Virus record (IMG/VR): IMGVR_UViG_3300020202_000041
Location: 1-42,625 of that record
From: a virus
Direction: 5' to 3' (one strand)
Length of the DNA: 42,625 bases
Both the position numbers and the translations under genes were made by a program. Of this stretch, positions 27,501 through 36,659 are shown piece by piece. The first letter of the stretch is position 1, and each line of letters begins with the position of its first letter. The notes beneath the pieces were generated by a model, which was given only the letters and a program-made list of their open reading frames with translations, did not search any database and was not told the DNA's origin.

Positions 27501-30500
27501 GGAAACCAAGAAGGTCAGCTGCGATGTTGAAGTCGATCCCGCCCTTAGCGGACACGATCTTCTTCGGAAGGGCCTTTATGAAGTCCTTGTCATAGGCTGT
27601 CAGGAGCGAACTCTTTGAGAGCTTAAAGTCCTTCCCCTCAAGGATGGAGCCGTCAGCCGACTTGAGCCCGTTTCTCAGGGCATCGAGCGCGCGGTACACC
27701 GGGAGCTTCTCGAGCTGCATGGTTATGCTCTCTCTGATGATCTCCTTCTTCTGCTCGATGAACTCCGACTTCTCTCGCTCAAAGTCGGCCATGAGCTTGG
27801 CATCGAGCTTCTCTTTGGCAGCGAGTCTCGCCTCGTCCATCATCGACTGGTATTCGAGGAACTGCTCCTCGGTGAGCCCAAGCGCCTTCGCCTCATTTAC
27901 GAGCGGCTTCATGTTCCGCTCGCGCTCCATGGCTGCGATCTCTTCATCAGTCGCAAGGAGCCGATCCATCACGCCGCGAACATCGTCAGAGAGTGGGACG
28001 TTGAGGTTTCGAATCGAGCGATAGACCGACGTCAGCCACACCTTGAACTTGGCAAAGAGCTTTCTGAGCTTCTGCGAAGGGGCGCGCCCCTCCATGAAGT
28101 AGGCCTCAATGCCGCGGGCAAACTGCTCATGGTGCTCGGTTTGAATGGCGGCTTTCACAGCCTCCATTCCGTCCCTGGCGCGCGCTCCCACACCGAACCA
28201 CTCAAGAATCGTGTCGAGATCCCTTGAGAGCTGCTCAGGCACCCCAGGGGTGGTGGCATCTTCAATGAGCTCCTCAAGCCACAAGTGCCCTGACTCATGG
28301 ATGAGGGTCGATTTATTCTTGTGCTGGAAGAGGTCGATGATCGCCTTGGTGGAGAGAAAACGAATGCGACCACGGGCTTGCTCTGTAGCCCCTTGAAAAT
28401 ACTGGGTTCCTCCGCCTTCATTGCTGCCTTCACCAGAATCGTTTATACTGGGCTTGCCGGACGGAAGAGCAGAAAGGTCTGCTGCCCCTTGAGAGCTCGC
28501 TCTCTCGGTTATGAGGAACTGGCCGCCCTCGCGTTCGGCTTTTCTTACCCTTCGATTGAACTCCTTTTCATCAATCTGATACCAGTGAACAACCTCATGG
28601 TTGCTCTTCTCGCCGTTGATCTCGATGACAGAGATCTTGGCGTTGCCGTTCTTCTTGATGAATGTCCAATAGTTCGGTTTCGTTGTCGGCTTGCTCTGAA
28701 GAATGTGCGTTGGTGAGTAAAGTGCTTCGCGCAAGACCTTGGCACTCTCCCCTTTGGGGATCTCAGGATGGCGCACCCGGTTTTTTTTTGCGATGTTCTC
28801 TTTGACCACGACAGGCTTGTCTTCAGCCCCAAGTCTCTCAAGCTCTGATGCGTTCAGCCTCGGGAAGAATCGATCCCCTTTCCCCTCCGGAGATTCTAAG
28901 TGTTCGTTCTCTTCCTGTAGAATCTTGGGATCAATGGGCTGCTCAAAGCTCTGGGCCACCTCGTTCGCGTCGACTGCTTCCGAAGCGTCCGCCTGCCGGA
29001 TCTCGATCTCGCGCGATTGAAAGAGTGAGAGCGGATCCTCACCTTTGCCCCTGCGCTCAGCTCGAGCTCGAGCACGCTCGGCAAAGACCGTGGCCATCTC
29101 GGGCGTCTCACCAGCTTGGGTCAGCTGCTCTCGGAATCTGGCTTCGACCTCTCCGGAGGTATCGGCTTTTTTCTCTTGTCCCTGGCTCTCGGCTTCTTCC
29201 TGGGCCTTTTGAAGCTCGGCCTTTGCTTCTTCATCAACGACCTTCTGTTCGTTGGCTGTCAGTTCTTCCGGATGAAATTTGATGTCATTGGCCAGGCCCT
29301 GGTAGTGCTCAGTGCCCACGACCTTCTCAGCCCACAGCCCGAGCGGGATCTCTAGCGGAGATCCGGTTTCCTTGGACTCCTCGTACTGGGTCAGAATCCC
29401 CAGTTCGCCTGAGACTGCGACGACATCGACGCCCTTCTTCTGGAAATACTCGTCAAAGGCCTCAACGGGGATATAGACGTTCTCGACGCCTGACCCTTGA
29501 GTGATCTGCTCAACCAACTGGCGTTTGGCTTCAGGCAGCCGCTCGCGAAGCTTCATGCTCTCGGCGGTCTTTCCGAGAGCGAGGTAGAACTCCTGGTTGA
29601 GCTGCGTCTGCCGTGCTTTTCGCACCTTTGCGTAGCCTGCTCCAGCGCCTGACGGAGCGGTCATCACCCCGCCCGAGAAAGCTCCCACGATGCCGGCGTC
29701 CAGCGCTCGCTGACCAATGCCGTTCAAAGCGTCAGGATTGACGTCGGTGATGTAGTCGGAGAGATCTTGAGCGACCGAGGTCACGGCCTCTTCGTTACCC
29801 TCGGCGATCATCGAGTAGGCGAATTGCTTTGAGAACTCGCCGATCACCTGCCGGGTCACAGCTTTCCCGTGCTGGCGCTCCATGGCCTTGGCCCACGACT
29901 TCAGGATCCCGAAGGTGCCCACGTATTCAAAGCCAGCTTCGGCAGTCCCGTGGATGACGGCGTTGGTGAGTGCCTGCTCACGGGTCGCCCCTGCCTCTAG
30001 ACTTCGCTTCTGGGTCTCGGCAGCAGTCGTTGCTGCGGCAAAGCCCACGCCGAGAGCCGGGTTCAGAAGAGAGCCTGCGATAATCGCCGCTTGGTTTGGA
30101 GCATTGGCCACGAACTGAACAGCGAGGATTCGCCCGGCTCTGGCGTAGTTCTTCCGCCCGATCTCCTCCGTGATGCTCTGATCCATCTCAGGCACCTTGA
30201 ACTCATCGGCCCTCTTGTCGAGAGAGGTCGAGATCGGGTTGTACATGTGCCGTCTGGAGACCTCTTCGTCGAACTTCTTGAGGTCGCGATTGAGCTCCGG
30301 GTACCGGCCAGTCACATCGGACTTCGGCACCATGGCGCCAGAGAGATCTTCCATGAAGCCAGGGACGCGAGCCGAGCTTGCTCCCATGCGCGCCAGGCCC
30401 GATTGCAGCGCCCGGTACATGGTGGACATGAGCCCATGGTCCTGAACCTTCTCCTCCAGCTCCTGGGCTTTCGTGACCTCGTCTTTTACGAGGGCCGCGT

Positions 30501-30837
30501 TGTCGGGGTTCTCCATGAATCTCGCGACCCCGGGCGACTTGCGCCGGAGCTCCGCGGGATCGACGTCGAATGAGAACTTCTGGCTCAAGTCGTCGAAGTT
30601 CCGCTCGACCACCTCAGCTGGAAGCTTAGCTCGTTTCGATAGCTCAAGCACACGCGCGCGCCGATCTGGCTCAGCTTTCGCCGCGACGTGAAGTGACGCC
30701 TTGAGCTGCTGGTCTTGTTCTTGAGACATCCCGTCGATGACCTCATCATACGGATCAGCCGCCATGGGCTCCTCTGAAGCCGGGGCCTGGGATGCTTCAA
30801 GGCTGTCGATGATGTCGTCGTATTGGTCAGTTGCCAC
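24541..30837 (-). CDS. Giant polyvalent/internal virion protein (2,098 aa)
   Basis: This is the largest gene, 15% of the genome. The likely role is a T7 gp16-like internal protein ejected with DNA, carrying extra enzymatic modules. Visible are a hydrophobic, Gly/Ala-rich stretch (238-276), a region VYIPVEAFDEYFQKKGVD (454-471) typical of phage polyvalent proteins, a small nuclease-like module around 690-780 (YWTFIKKNGNAKIS; HEVVHWYQI; GGQFLITE) and a metallopeptidase-type HESGH at 847-851. Long coiled coils follow, and a C-terminal domain has hydrophobic helices (FRLFTMFYSYFNML; LLYVYVFGFAIPAFLSELIV). It starts with GTG 30837, overlapping the upstream gene by 11 bases. Confidence 0.88.
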   Translation of the reverse strand: MATDQYDDIIDSLEASQAPASEEPMAADPYDEVIDGMSQEQDQQLKASLHVAAKAEPDRRARVLELSKRAKLPAEVVERNFDDLSQKFSFDVDPAELRRKSPGVARFMENPDNAALVKDEVTKAQELEEKVQDHGLMSTMYRALQSGLARMGASSARVPGFMEDLSGAMVPKSDVTGRYPELNRDLKKFDEEVSRRHMYNPISTSLDKRADEFKVPEMDQSITEEIGRKNYARAGRILAVQFVANAPNQAAIIAGSLLNPALGVGFAAATTAAETQKRSLEAGATREQALTNAVIHGTAEAGFEYVGTFGILKSWAKAMERQHGKAVTRQVIGEFSKQFAYSMIAEGNEEAVTSVAQDLSDYITDVNPDALNGIGQRALDAGIVGAFSGGVMTAPSGAGAGYAKVRKARQTQLNQEFYLALGKTAESMKLRERLPEAKRQLVEQITQGSGVENVYIPVEAFDEYFQKKGVDVVAVSGELGILTQYEESKETGSPLEIPLGLWAEKVVGTEHYQGLANDIKFHPEELTANEQKVVDEEAKAELQKAQEEAESQGQEKKADTSGEVEARFREQLTQAGETPEMATVFAERARARAERRGKGEDPLSLFQSREIEIRQADASEAVDANEVAQSFEQPIDPKILQEENEHLESPEGKGDRFFPRLNASELERLGAEDKPVVVKENIAKKNRVRHPEIPKGESAKVLREALYSPTHILQSKPTTKPNYWTFIKKNGNAKISVIEINGEKSNHEVVHWYQIDEKEFNRRVRKAEREGGQFLITERASSQGAADLSALPSGKPSINDSGEGSNEGGGTQYFQGATEQARGRIRFLSTKAIIDLFQHKNKSTLIHESGHLWLEELIEDATTPGVPEQLSRDLDTILEWFGVGARARDGMEAVKAAIQTEHHEQFARGIEAYFMEGRAPSQKLRKLFAKFKVWLTSVYRSIRNLNVPLSDDVRGVMDRLLATDEEIAAMERERNMKPLVNEAKALGLTEEQFLEYQSMMDEARLAAKEKLDAKLMADFEREKSEFIEQKKEIIRESITMQLEKLPVYRALDALRNGLKSADGSILEGKDFKLSKSSLLTAYDKDFIKALPKKIVSAKGGIDFNIAADLLGFQTGDEMMQALTKVEEIDVVVEREVEAEIQDKYPGLLQQGLSQAALESIHNDSRAKLLRMELEFLAKHNLPGLKKVMRKVARRVPTEKAVREQAQALIGGKKVREIKPYVFERAEVKAANEAARLLTQGDIEGAFEAKRRELLNHELYRAAVAAQEMVEKRLEFYKRLAKKDEALAKSRDVDLVNAARAILSQFGIGKAERTAAQYLEQVRLYDPETHATLEALIQSGTERAGPYKEVSYDDFVAMDDTVSAIWELSKSVRQMEIDGVMRDREEVKEELTVRLEEVSKPGNRAGYDRAATEWDKTKVQLLGARASGRRVEHWAEAIDGGRGVFTRYIVEPVLEAANRYRIAKREVLEKYLNDIVKPIEKSIDQKPIQAPELGYTFGGKRELLGALLHTGNDSNFDKLLMGRGWGALDAEGMVYRGRWNQFIARLHREGVLTKADWDFVQGVWDLMDSIKPEAQRAHKRMYGYYFNEVTAQEVVTPFGVYRGGYFPAVTDPFLVQDQELHREREALEQGGNSFMFPTTGRGFTKSRVENYRAALSLDLSLVPMHIDKVLRFVHIEPAVKDAARIVTDRGVRAKLNEFDPGVASDMLTPWLQRTAQQKVTGQMQGKGGKFVDRVAKAIRTRAGLNVMFAGVTNAMQQLTGVSVAAVKVKPRHLRNALWAYVKAPQATAEMISEKSEMMQTRLGSSAQEIQMHIDDILLNPSKYEELRAFTQKHGYFLQTGTQNVVDQVVWIGAYEQAIEEGGSEKDAVRAADAAVRQTQGSMNPEDVSRLETGAPFFRLFTMFYSYFNMLANLYGTEFVKVQRDLGLKKGMGRLLYVYVFGFAIPAFLSELIVKAMAGGIDEDDDDEYLDDLMSMFFGSQYRTATALVPAVGPLVNAAVNRFNDKQYDDRISTSPAISMLESTTSAPYSVYKAVEGEGSKKRAIRDTLTAVGMLSGVPVAPLGKPLGYLADVSEGKAEPTGPVDFARGLVTGKAGGPNR

Positions 30838-32497
30838 GCTTCTTCTCTTGGCTCTTTTGGTAGACGTTGAAGATCATCTCGGGCGTGGGCCTCATGCCGC
30901 GAGATCTGAGCTTGCTCTCGATGACCTTGCGCTCTTCTTCGGGCACCTCTTCGTCGACCTCAAAGCCCGCTCGCTTCGTGTCCCAGAACCAGCCCTTGTG
31001 AGTGACCTGCTTGATCAAAAGCCGATCGGCAATCTTCTGAGCCTCTTCGGTCGAGACCTTCTTCCCGGTCTGCGCCTGATGCAGCCGGATCTCGTCATCA
31101 ACCGCCTTGTGGAACTTGTTCAGCTTCTCGGCTTCCTTATCGGTCTTGGGATTGGCACTGAAGCCTGCGGCCTCAAAGGCCTCATCGACGACTTGCTTCG
31201 TGGACCGGAAGCCATTGAGCACCTCATCGGCCTTGCTGTCTTTGTTCCTCAAAGAGGTCTGAAGCTGGATCAGCTCATGAAGATCTGAACCTGCGACAGT
31301 TGGCTTGTAGATCATGAGGTTCGTTTCCAGGAACTTTGCCTGAAGTTCCGGAGTCGCAGCCATTTGCTTGAGGTTGTAGTAGTCAGGGCTGTTTCGCTCG
31401 GGCTCAATCCCGCGGCGAAGGTTGTCGGCATAGTCTCTGAGAGCCTTCCTGTGACCAGCAGACAGGGAAGCCATCACTCCCGGCGGGACCTTGTCGAGGT
31501 CTCCTTTGGATTGCTCAAGGACCAGGGCCCAGCGCTCATAGAGCTTGTCTTGGCCTAGGCGCTGCGCACGCTCCTCGGCGCCCGCCCGATGTTCCAGCCT
31601 CCGCTCGGTTTCATCTCGGACCTTCGGGTCTTCGATCCCGCGGGCGAGCTTCATCGCAGCAGTGAGATTCCCACCGGCTTTCTGCCACAGGGCGTCCGCC
31701 TGGCGCTGGCTCTCGCCTCGAATGGATCCTTCTTCCAGGGCCTTCTCTACGGCTTGGGCATGCTTGCCAGTGAGGCCCTCGCGGTTGGCTTCGAAGTAAC
31801 GCTTGGCTGCAAGGTCCTGGCCTTGTGTCAGCATGCGCTGGATGACGCCTGTGTGGGTTTCGCTCTCAGCCTCTTGCATGAGGAGCTTCTCGCCATCCGT
31901 CGAGAGCCCTTGTCGACCTGCATAGGAGGTCAAAAGAACACGCTGCATGGCGATCGATTCTTGGATCTTCTTCGGATCCGTGAAGTTCAGGAGCGCATTC
32001 TCGCGGGCTGCTGCGAGACCCGATTTGGTAGTTTCCTCATCAAAGGCCTTGCTCTCGGCATAGACGTGCCTTTGAAGATGGGTATCCAGCTCCTGACGCT
32101 CTTTGGCTCGGATCCGACGGAAGAGCGCTTTTTGATCCTCGTTCGCCAAGCCCTCTTCGATCTCGTCGGCGAGCTGATCGAACTTGGTCCCGAACTCCTC
32201 GACGACCCCAAAGGCGTTTTTGCCTTTCCTCGTCATTGCTCCGGTTTCAGGATTGTAGACGAGGTCGTTCTTCTTCTTGGAGAGATCCGACCACGCGCCC
32301 GTAGCAGCCACGTCATTGGCGTTTCGCTTCTCTTCTTCGACGAGTTTGATGAGAGTGCCGCCAGTCTTCTGGACTGCGTTGGAGAACCCGGCAAGCGCAT
32401 CACCCCCACCGAATGCTGCAAGCGGGGCGTCGCCTGCGACCTTCACTCCTGGGAGTGCGCGCTCTTCAACCTGAGGGAGCGTAGGAACTCTTGGCAT
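30827..32497 (-). CDS. Internal virion protein, T7 gp15-like (556 aa)
   Basis: The protein begins MPRVPTLPQVEERALPGVKV, a typical opening of podovirus internal core proteins, and is otherwise helical and charged (EEFGTKFDQLADEIEEGLAN; KALFRRIRAKERQELDTHLQ). It lies between the gp14-like gene and the giant gene, matching the T7 gp14-gp15-gp16 order. It probably forms part of the ejection channel through the host envelope. Confidence 0.82.
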   Translation of the reverse strand: MPRVPTLPQVEERALPGVKVAGDAPLAAFGGGDALAGFSNAVQKTGGTLIKLVEEEKRNANDVAATGAWSDLSKKKNDLVYNPETGAMTRKGKNAFGVVEEFGTKFDQLADEIEEGLANEDQKALFRRIRAKERQELDTHLQRHVYAESKAFDEETTKSGLAAARENALLNFTDPKKIQESIAMQRVLLTSYAGRQGLSTDGEKLLMQEAESETHTGVIQRMLTQGQDLAAKRYFEANREGLTGKHAQAVEKALEEGSIRGESQRQADALWQKAGGNLTAAMKLARGIEDPKVRDETERRLEHRAGAEERAQRLGQDKLYERWALVLEQSKGDLDKVPPGVMASLSAGHRKALRDYADNLRRGIEPERNSPDYYNLKQMAATPELQAKFLETNLMIYKPTVAGSDLHELIQLQTSLRNKDSKADEVLNGFRSTKQVVDEAFEAAGFSANPKTDKEAEKLNKFHKAVDDEIRLHQAQTGKKVSTEEAQKIADRLLIKQVTHKGWFWDTKRAGFEVDEEVPEEERKVIESKLRSRGMRPTPEMIFNVYQKSQEKKRGN

Positions 32498-32500
32498 CGA

Positions 32501-33037
32501 TCACCCCTCCGCTTCGTGGCCGGTGTCTCGCCCGTAACGACGAGACGGCGCGCTGTTTCTTGCCCGCATGCCCTCAAGCCCCCAGTTGGCCGCCTGGATC
32601 CCACCGGTGAGCAGCGTCATGCGGGCGTTGTTGTCGGCCCCCAGCTGACCCATCCGAGCCTGGCCTAGGCCCTGAGACGCCTGTACCCGGTAGCCCCAGG
32701 CTTCACGCCAGGCGTTATTACGGATGGTCATCATGTCCTCGGCGCCCGCTGCTGCGATGTCCTCTTGGGATGCCGCGGCTGAGCCCGTGTTGACGTCTAT
32801 TCCCTGTGCCGCGAGAGCTGCACGCTGGCCCCCGATGGCGCCTCGGACCTGCTGCCCGTAACGGCTGGCAGCCCGGTCCCCGCGCTTGAGCGCATCGTCA
32901 GACTGCATGCCTGCAAACTCGGCCTGCGCCTCAGCTTGACGAACCGCGTAGTCGCCTTGAGCGCGCTGTGCCTCCGCCTGCTGGCTTGCGCTGAACATGC
33001 TCATGGCGCCCATGCCTGCGTATGCTCCCATCCCCAT
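32501..33037 (-). CDS. Internal virion protein, T7 gp14-like (178 aa)
   Basis: The Gly/Ala/Met-rich N-terminus (MGMGAYAGMGAMSMFSASQQ) and the central AALAAQGIDVNTGSAAASQE segment, followed by GYRVQASQ, are characteristic of gp14-like internal proteins of short-tailed phages. GGAGAG lies 6 bases before ATG 33037. It would be ejected into the outer membrane at infection. Confidence 0.85.
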   Translation of the reverse strand: MGMGAYAGMGAMSMFSASQQAEAQRAQGDYAVRQAEAQAEFAGMQSDDALKRGDRAASRYGQQVRGAIGGQRAALAAQGIDVNTGSAAASQEDIAAAGAEDMMTIRNNAWREAWGYRVQASQGLGQARMGQLGADNNARMTLLTGGIQAANWGLEGMRARNSAPSRRYGRDTGHEAEG

Positions 33038-33049
33038 CTGTTTCTCTCC

Positions 33050-35671
33050 TCACTTGAACGGGAAGGATCCCTCGGGTTGAACGGCCAGAACTGTCACAGG
33101 AAGCGGGTCGACCTGTCGTAGAAAGACACGCCCGTTGGAGTTCCACTCAGGCCTGATCGGGATCTCGACGACTTCAGATGCGAGTGCGACCGGATCGTCA
33201 TATGACTCGTCGTTTCTGATCTGGAGCTCGTTGAGATCCTCAAGCGGGTCATCATCGTCATCTGACGGCGGTTTGGGTCCGGCCCAGAGCCCTCGGGTCT
33301 TGTCCACGCGAGCGTAGACCTTGTGCACAACGCGCTTCTTGCCGGCGATCGACTGGCCCTCAGGGGTGTCGATGTCGAGTGTTTCGAGATCCGAAATGTA
33401 CGGAATCCCAATGTGGATCACGCCGTAACAGCGATCGAGTGTGATCGTGCCGTTGGTTACGGTCTGCGTCTCATAGGCCTCGTTGTTGGGGCTTGCCACG
33501 ACAAAGCCGTCGGCAAGAATGGAGACTGCTTCGCCCTCGAGATGCCACAGCCCCGTGATCTGATCCACGGCGCGAGCCCAGTCTGAGATTGCGACTGACT
33601 GCATACCGGACGGAACGGTCCTGTGCGGGCGCCCTCGGACCACGGTGCCCGAGACGTAGGTGTCGATTGTGAGGCGGATGATCGTGCCATCAGCACCCGT
33701 GAGATGGATCTGGTTCCCAACGTCACTTGACGTGAAGTAGCTCGTACTCGACGTGAGTGTAACAGTCGAAGTGTAGAGCCAGCCACCGCCCGAATACTCC
33801 GACATGGTCATCGTGTGGGACGTAGAGGTGTTGCGACCATCGTAGGTGAGAGCGGCATCCATGAAAACTGCGTCCTTAATGTCCTCGATGAAGCGCGTTT
33901 CCATGCGTTCGATGTAGCGCTTGGTGGCGCCATTGATCGTGCGGTTGATGATCAGATAAAGGGCATCTTCCGTCCCTTCAGGAACGGCGCAGACGCTCTC
34001 AACCAGGCCATCAAAGTCGTGCTTGTGCCAGGCCGTGATCTGCTGCTCTCGCACGTAGGTCAGCCCAAGCAGAGTTCCGTCGTCTCGCACCATCCAGACA
34101 ATCGAGTTTGGCGTCCGCTGATACGTCCAGTCGTCGATCGTCTTCCCCTCGACGAGATGAGTCGAGTAGGTGGTGAGATCATTTCCCCGGACGCCATCGA
34201 CCTGCTGAGCGAGCAGATCGCGAACAGTGGATCCGCGGTCCTGAACGTAGAGAGCCGTCTCGTTGATCACGATCGGCTGAAGGTTCGACGCTCCGTTATA
34301 TGAGAGCTGCTTGCGGTTGATCTCAGTCGGCGTGATGACGCCTGCGTTGTTGCCCTCAAGCCAATGCTCTCCACCTTTGGTGAGAACGAAAGGCTTCTCA
34401 AGCTCAAGAATGTGGCGGACCTCGTTCACCTGGCGGCCGACAATGTCGAAGGTGATCGCATCGCCATCTGTTGCAGGTGTACTCGCCGAGAAGTTTTTGA
34501 AGTATCCAGAGCGTGATGCCCACACCCGCTCAGGATCGTTATCTGAGTTGGCAAAGGTCAGCCGCTGCTGGATGTAGCTCACCGTGGAGGGGTAGTTCCC
34601 AGATGTGGCAAAGACTGTCCTATCCGTCGGCGGCCGGACCTCGGTGTCGGGGGTCACCCCTGAATCGATGAAGGTGATGACGCCTGCGAGCACATGCTGC
34701 TTGTCCTGACCAGCAAAGCCAATGAAGCCATAAGCTCCAGAACTGGTACGCCGGTAGACATTGAAACCCAATGCGCCAGACACCGTATCCCACGTGAGCG
34801 TGATCGGCGAGCCCGAGCTTGGGGCAGCGTTGGCCGTAGCTGTCGGATCCACACCAAGACTCTCTTCGCCAGTCGTGGAGTCGATGGTCGTGATGATCCA
34901 CTTGGCGGCAGTACCAGACGCAACGGAGACCGTCACGGTTCCGACGTTGCTGACTGCCGGAGAGAATGTGATCGCCGTCAGCGTCCAGCTCGTGTGCCCC
35001 GATCTCGTCAGCTCCCGCGGGGCGTAGTTGGGATGAGCAATCGTGATGACGTCCGCGGATTGAACGAAGTGCAGATCAAAGATGTCTGCTTCCGCGTAGG
35101 GAGTTGAAAGCGTGTAGACCTCAGCGACCGTGCCGCCTGAGGTGTAGGCGCCAAAGGACGTAGAGTTGACGGCGGTCCCGTCCATGTACTTGAGCGAGAA
35201 GGTGTTCGCGCCCGTGTTGACGTTGGCGACCTTGAAGTTGCGGCCGTTGAGATACGTGCCGATCGCCCCTGTGATGCCCGAGATATACACCTCGTCATCG
35301 TTGGCATAGGTGTCCGAGCCCGAATAGGTTACGACACAAGGGTTGGCGTTAGTGATCGCAGTAATGTTCTGTGCAGTCAGCATGACCTGAGCGCCATTGC
35401 GGTGGACCCGCATGTACATATTCCCGAACTCGAGAACATACGTCTGGTCATTGTTGAAAACGAACGGGATCAGCCGCACAGGGCCGCCGTCAGAGTCATT
35501 CACTTCGCCAACGAAGCTCGTCCCAGGGCGATTGGTGGCACCCCCTGACTTCATAACCATGAAGTTCCGGCAGGTCTTTAGCCCCGATGCATACTTGACA
35601 TTGTCAACGCGAGCCTGCACCGCTGGTGCAATCTCACCTGCTGCAAAGGATCTCTGAGAGAGGACTGCCAT
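33050..35671 (-). CDS. Tail tubular protein B-like (T7 gp12-like, 873 aa)
   Basis: The N-terminus (VLSQRSFAAGEIAPAVQARV, NVKYASGLKTCRNFMVMKSG, NRPGTSFVGEV) is the signature of podovirus tail nozzle proteins. The rest is beta-rich. The gene follows the gp11-like gene directly (stop TAA next to ATG). It forms the distal tail tube in the virion. Confidence 0.9.
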   Translation of the reverse strand: MAVLSQRSFAAGEIAPAVQARVDNVKYASGLKTCRNFMVMKSGGATNRPGTSFVGEVNDSDGGPVRLIPFVFNNDQTYVLEFGNMYMRVHRNGAQVMLTAQNITAITNANPCVVTYSGSDTYANDDEVYISGITGAIGTYLNGRNFKVANVNTGANTFSLKYMDGTAVNSTSFGAYTSGGTVAEVYTLSTPYAEADIFDLHFVQSADVITIAHPNYAPRELTRSGHTSWTLTAITFSPAVSNVGTVTVSVASGTAAKWIITTIDSTTGEESLGVDPTATANAAPSSGSPITLTWDTVSGALGFNVYRRTSSGAYGFIGFAGQDKQHVLAGVITFIDSGVTPDTEVRPPTDRTVFATSGNYPSTVSYIQQRLTFANSDNDPERVWASRSGYFKNFSASTPATDGDAITFDIVGRQVNEVRHILELEKPFVLTKGGEHWLEGNNAGVITPTEINRKQLSYNGASNLQPIVINETALYVQDRGSTVRDLLAQQVDGVRGNDLTTYSTHLVEGKTIDDWTYQRTPNSIVWMVRDDGTLLGLTYVREQQITAWHKHDFDGLVESVCAVPEGTEDALYLIINRTINGATKRYIERMETRFIEDIKDAVFMDAALTYDGRNTSTSHTMTMSEYSGGGWLYTSTVTLTSSTSYFTSSDVGNQIHLTGADGTIIRLTIDTYVSGTVVRGRPHRTVPSGMQSVAISDWARAVDQITGLWHLEGEAVSILADGFVVASPNNEAYETQTVTNGTITLDRCYGVIHIGIPYISDLETLDIDTPEGQSIAGKKRVVHKVYARVDKTRGLWAGPKPPSDDDDDPLEDLNELQIRNDESYDDPVALASEVVEIPIRPEWNSNGRVFLRQVDPLPVTVLAVQPEGSFPFK

Positions 35672-36280
35672 TTACTCCCTCGCCCGGATGTATTCGGCAT
35701 CAGGCGCCTGCCCTGGTGACTCTTCGTTCACCGCATTCACCTCAGCCTTTGAAATCTCGTAGAGATAGTTGTTGAAACAGGTCGCTGCAATCTTCTGGAA
35801 GTCCGCCCCTGAGACCCTGGGCGCGATGAAGGTCGCAAGCCGATAAGAGAAGGCGATCACGAAGTCTTGCGTATAGATCAGCGGGTTCTCAGCCAGCAAT
35901 GTGTACTCGGCCTGGGCGTCATCCTGATCCGTGAAAATGATGAGCCCATCGGCATCATCTTGCGCCAGCTTATAGGAGATCCGAGTTGCCTGGGTGTCGG
36001 GGTACGTCCCGCTCAGGATCCTTCTCAGGAGAACACAGTCGGACGGATACCGATACGAGTAGGACCAATCATCGTTGGGGTCCTCCTCAACCAGCACGAG
36101 ATCAGCAATTTTGGTTGCAAACGGCCACGGGAAGTCACGAAGAGTCGCCTTGAGCGCGATGTCGTAGAACCTACGGCAGACGAGAGCGTTCTCGCCTCGG
36201 TCAGTATCAAGGTTTGAGATCTCTTTGCCATTCCCAAGATGAAACAGAGCCAGGTTCGCGATCTCGGTCTTTGATGCCAC
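35672..36280 (-). CDS. Tail tubular protein A-like (T7 gp11-like adaptor, 202 aa)
   Basis: With GTG 36280 as start the product begins MASKTEIANLALFHLGNGKE, the standard opening of gp11-like gatekeeper proteins; GAGGAG lies 8 bases upstream. A TTG two codons earlier is too close to that site. Further family features are CRRFYDIALKATLRDFPWPF and YRYPSDCVLLRRI. It joins portal to nozzle. A strong terminator lies just upstream. Confidence 0.92.
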   Translation of the reverse strand: MASKTEIANLALFHLGNGKEISNLDTDRGENALVCRRFYDIALKATLRDFPWPFATKIADLVLVEEDPNDDWSYSYRYPSDCVLLRRILSGTYPDTQATRISYKLAQDDADGLIIFTDQDDAQAEYTLLAENPLIYTQDFVIAFSYRLATFIAPRVSGADFQKIAATCFNNYLYEISKAEVNAVNEESPGQAPDAEYIRARE

Positions 36281-36295
36281 GATCAATGCTCCTCA

Positions 36296-36330
36296 TCGAA
36301 AGAAAGCGCCGGGCGAAAAACACCCGGCGC
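36296..36330 (-). terminator. Strong intrinsic terminator
   Basis: On the minus strand GCGCCGGGTG-TTTTT-CGCCCGGCGC forms a 10-bp stem with one G-U pair and a 5-base loop, followed by TTTCTTTC. It separates the capsid genes from the tail genes and probably sets a higher transcript level for the capsid block. Confidence 0.85.
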
Positions 36331-36340
36331 GAGACCCCCC

Positions 36341-36640
36341 TCAGATCACTTCATCCATTGCTTCCGATGGCCCTATGCGGCCCGACTTGAGGTTTCGCTG
36401 AACCTCATTGAGCGACTGCTGAGCCGTCGACACCTTCGTCGGCGTGTTCTTTGCGACTTTCTCCATCCATCGAGTCGAGAACTGCTCCTCCGGTGTAAAG
36501 AGATGCTCAACGAGCTTCTCTTGTCCGGTGTCCTCGTTTCGGATGCGCTTGTGCCCCTTGATAGGGACAAGCTCGAAGACGTCGCCTTCTCTCCTGCGAA
36601 GGTGGTTGTAATAGCCGTTCTGAAGTGCCCTGACTTTCAT
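36341..36640 (-). CDS. Small head-region protein (99 aa)
   Basis: The product starts MKVRALQNGYYNHLRRREGD, followed by VFELVPIKGHKR, an SH3-like beta pattern often seen encoded next to phage capsid genes. The C-terminal part is helical. AGGAG lies upstream of ATG 36640. It could be a head-completion or decoration protein; context is the only functional hint. Confidence 0.75.
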   Translation of the reverse strand: MKVRALQNGYYNHLRRREGDVFELVPIKGHKRIRNEDTGQEKLVEHLFTPEEQFSTRWMEKVAKNTPTKVSTAQQSLNEVQRNLKSGRIGPSEAMDEVI

Positions 36641-36659
36641 GTCTCAAGACTCCTGTGAA

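Noticed and set aside
31589-32668. 359-codon plus-strand frame opposite the gp15-like gene
   Set aside because: It is antisense to a recognisable virion gene; long antisense frames are common in GC-rich coding DNA.
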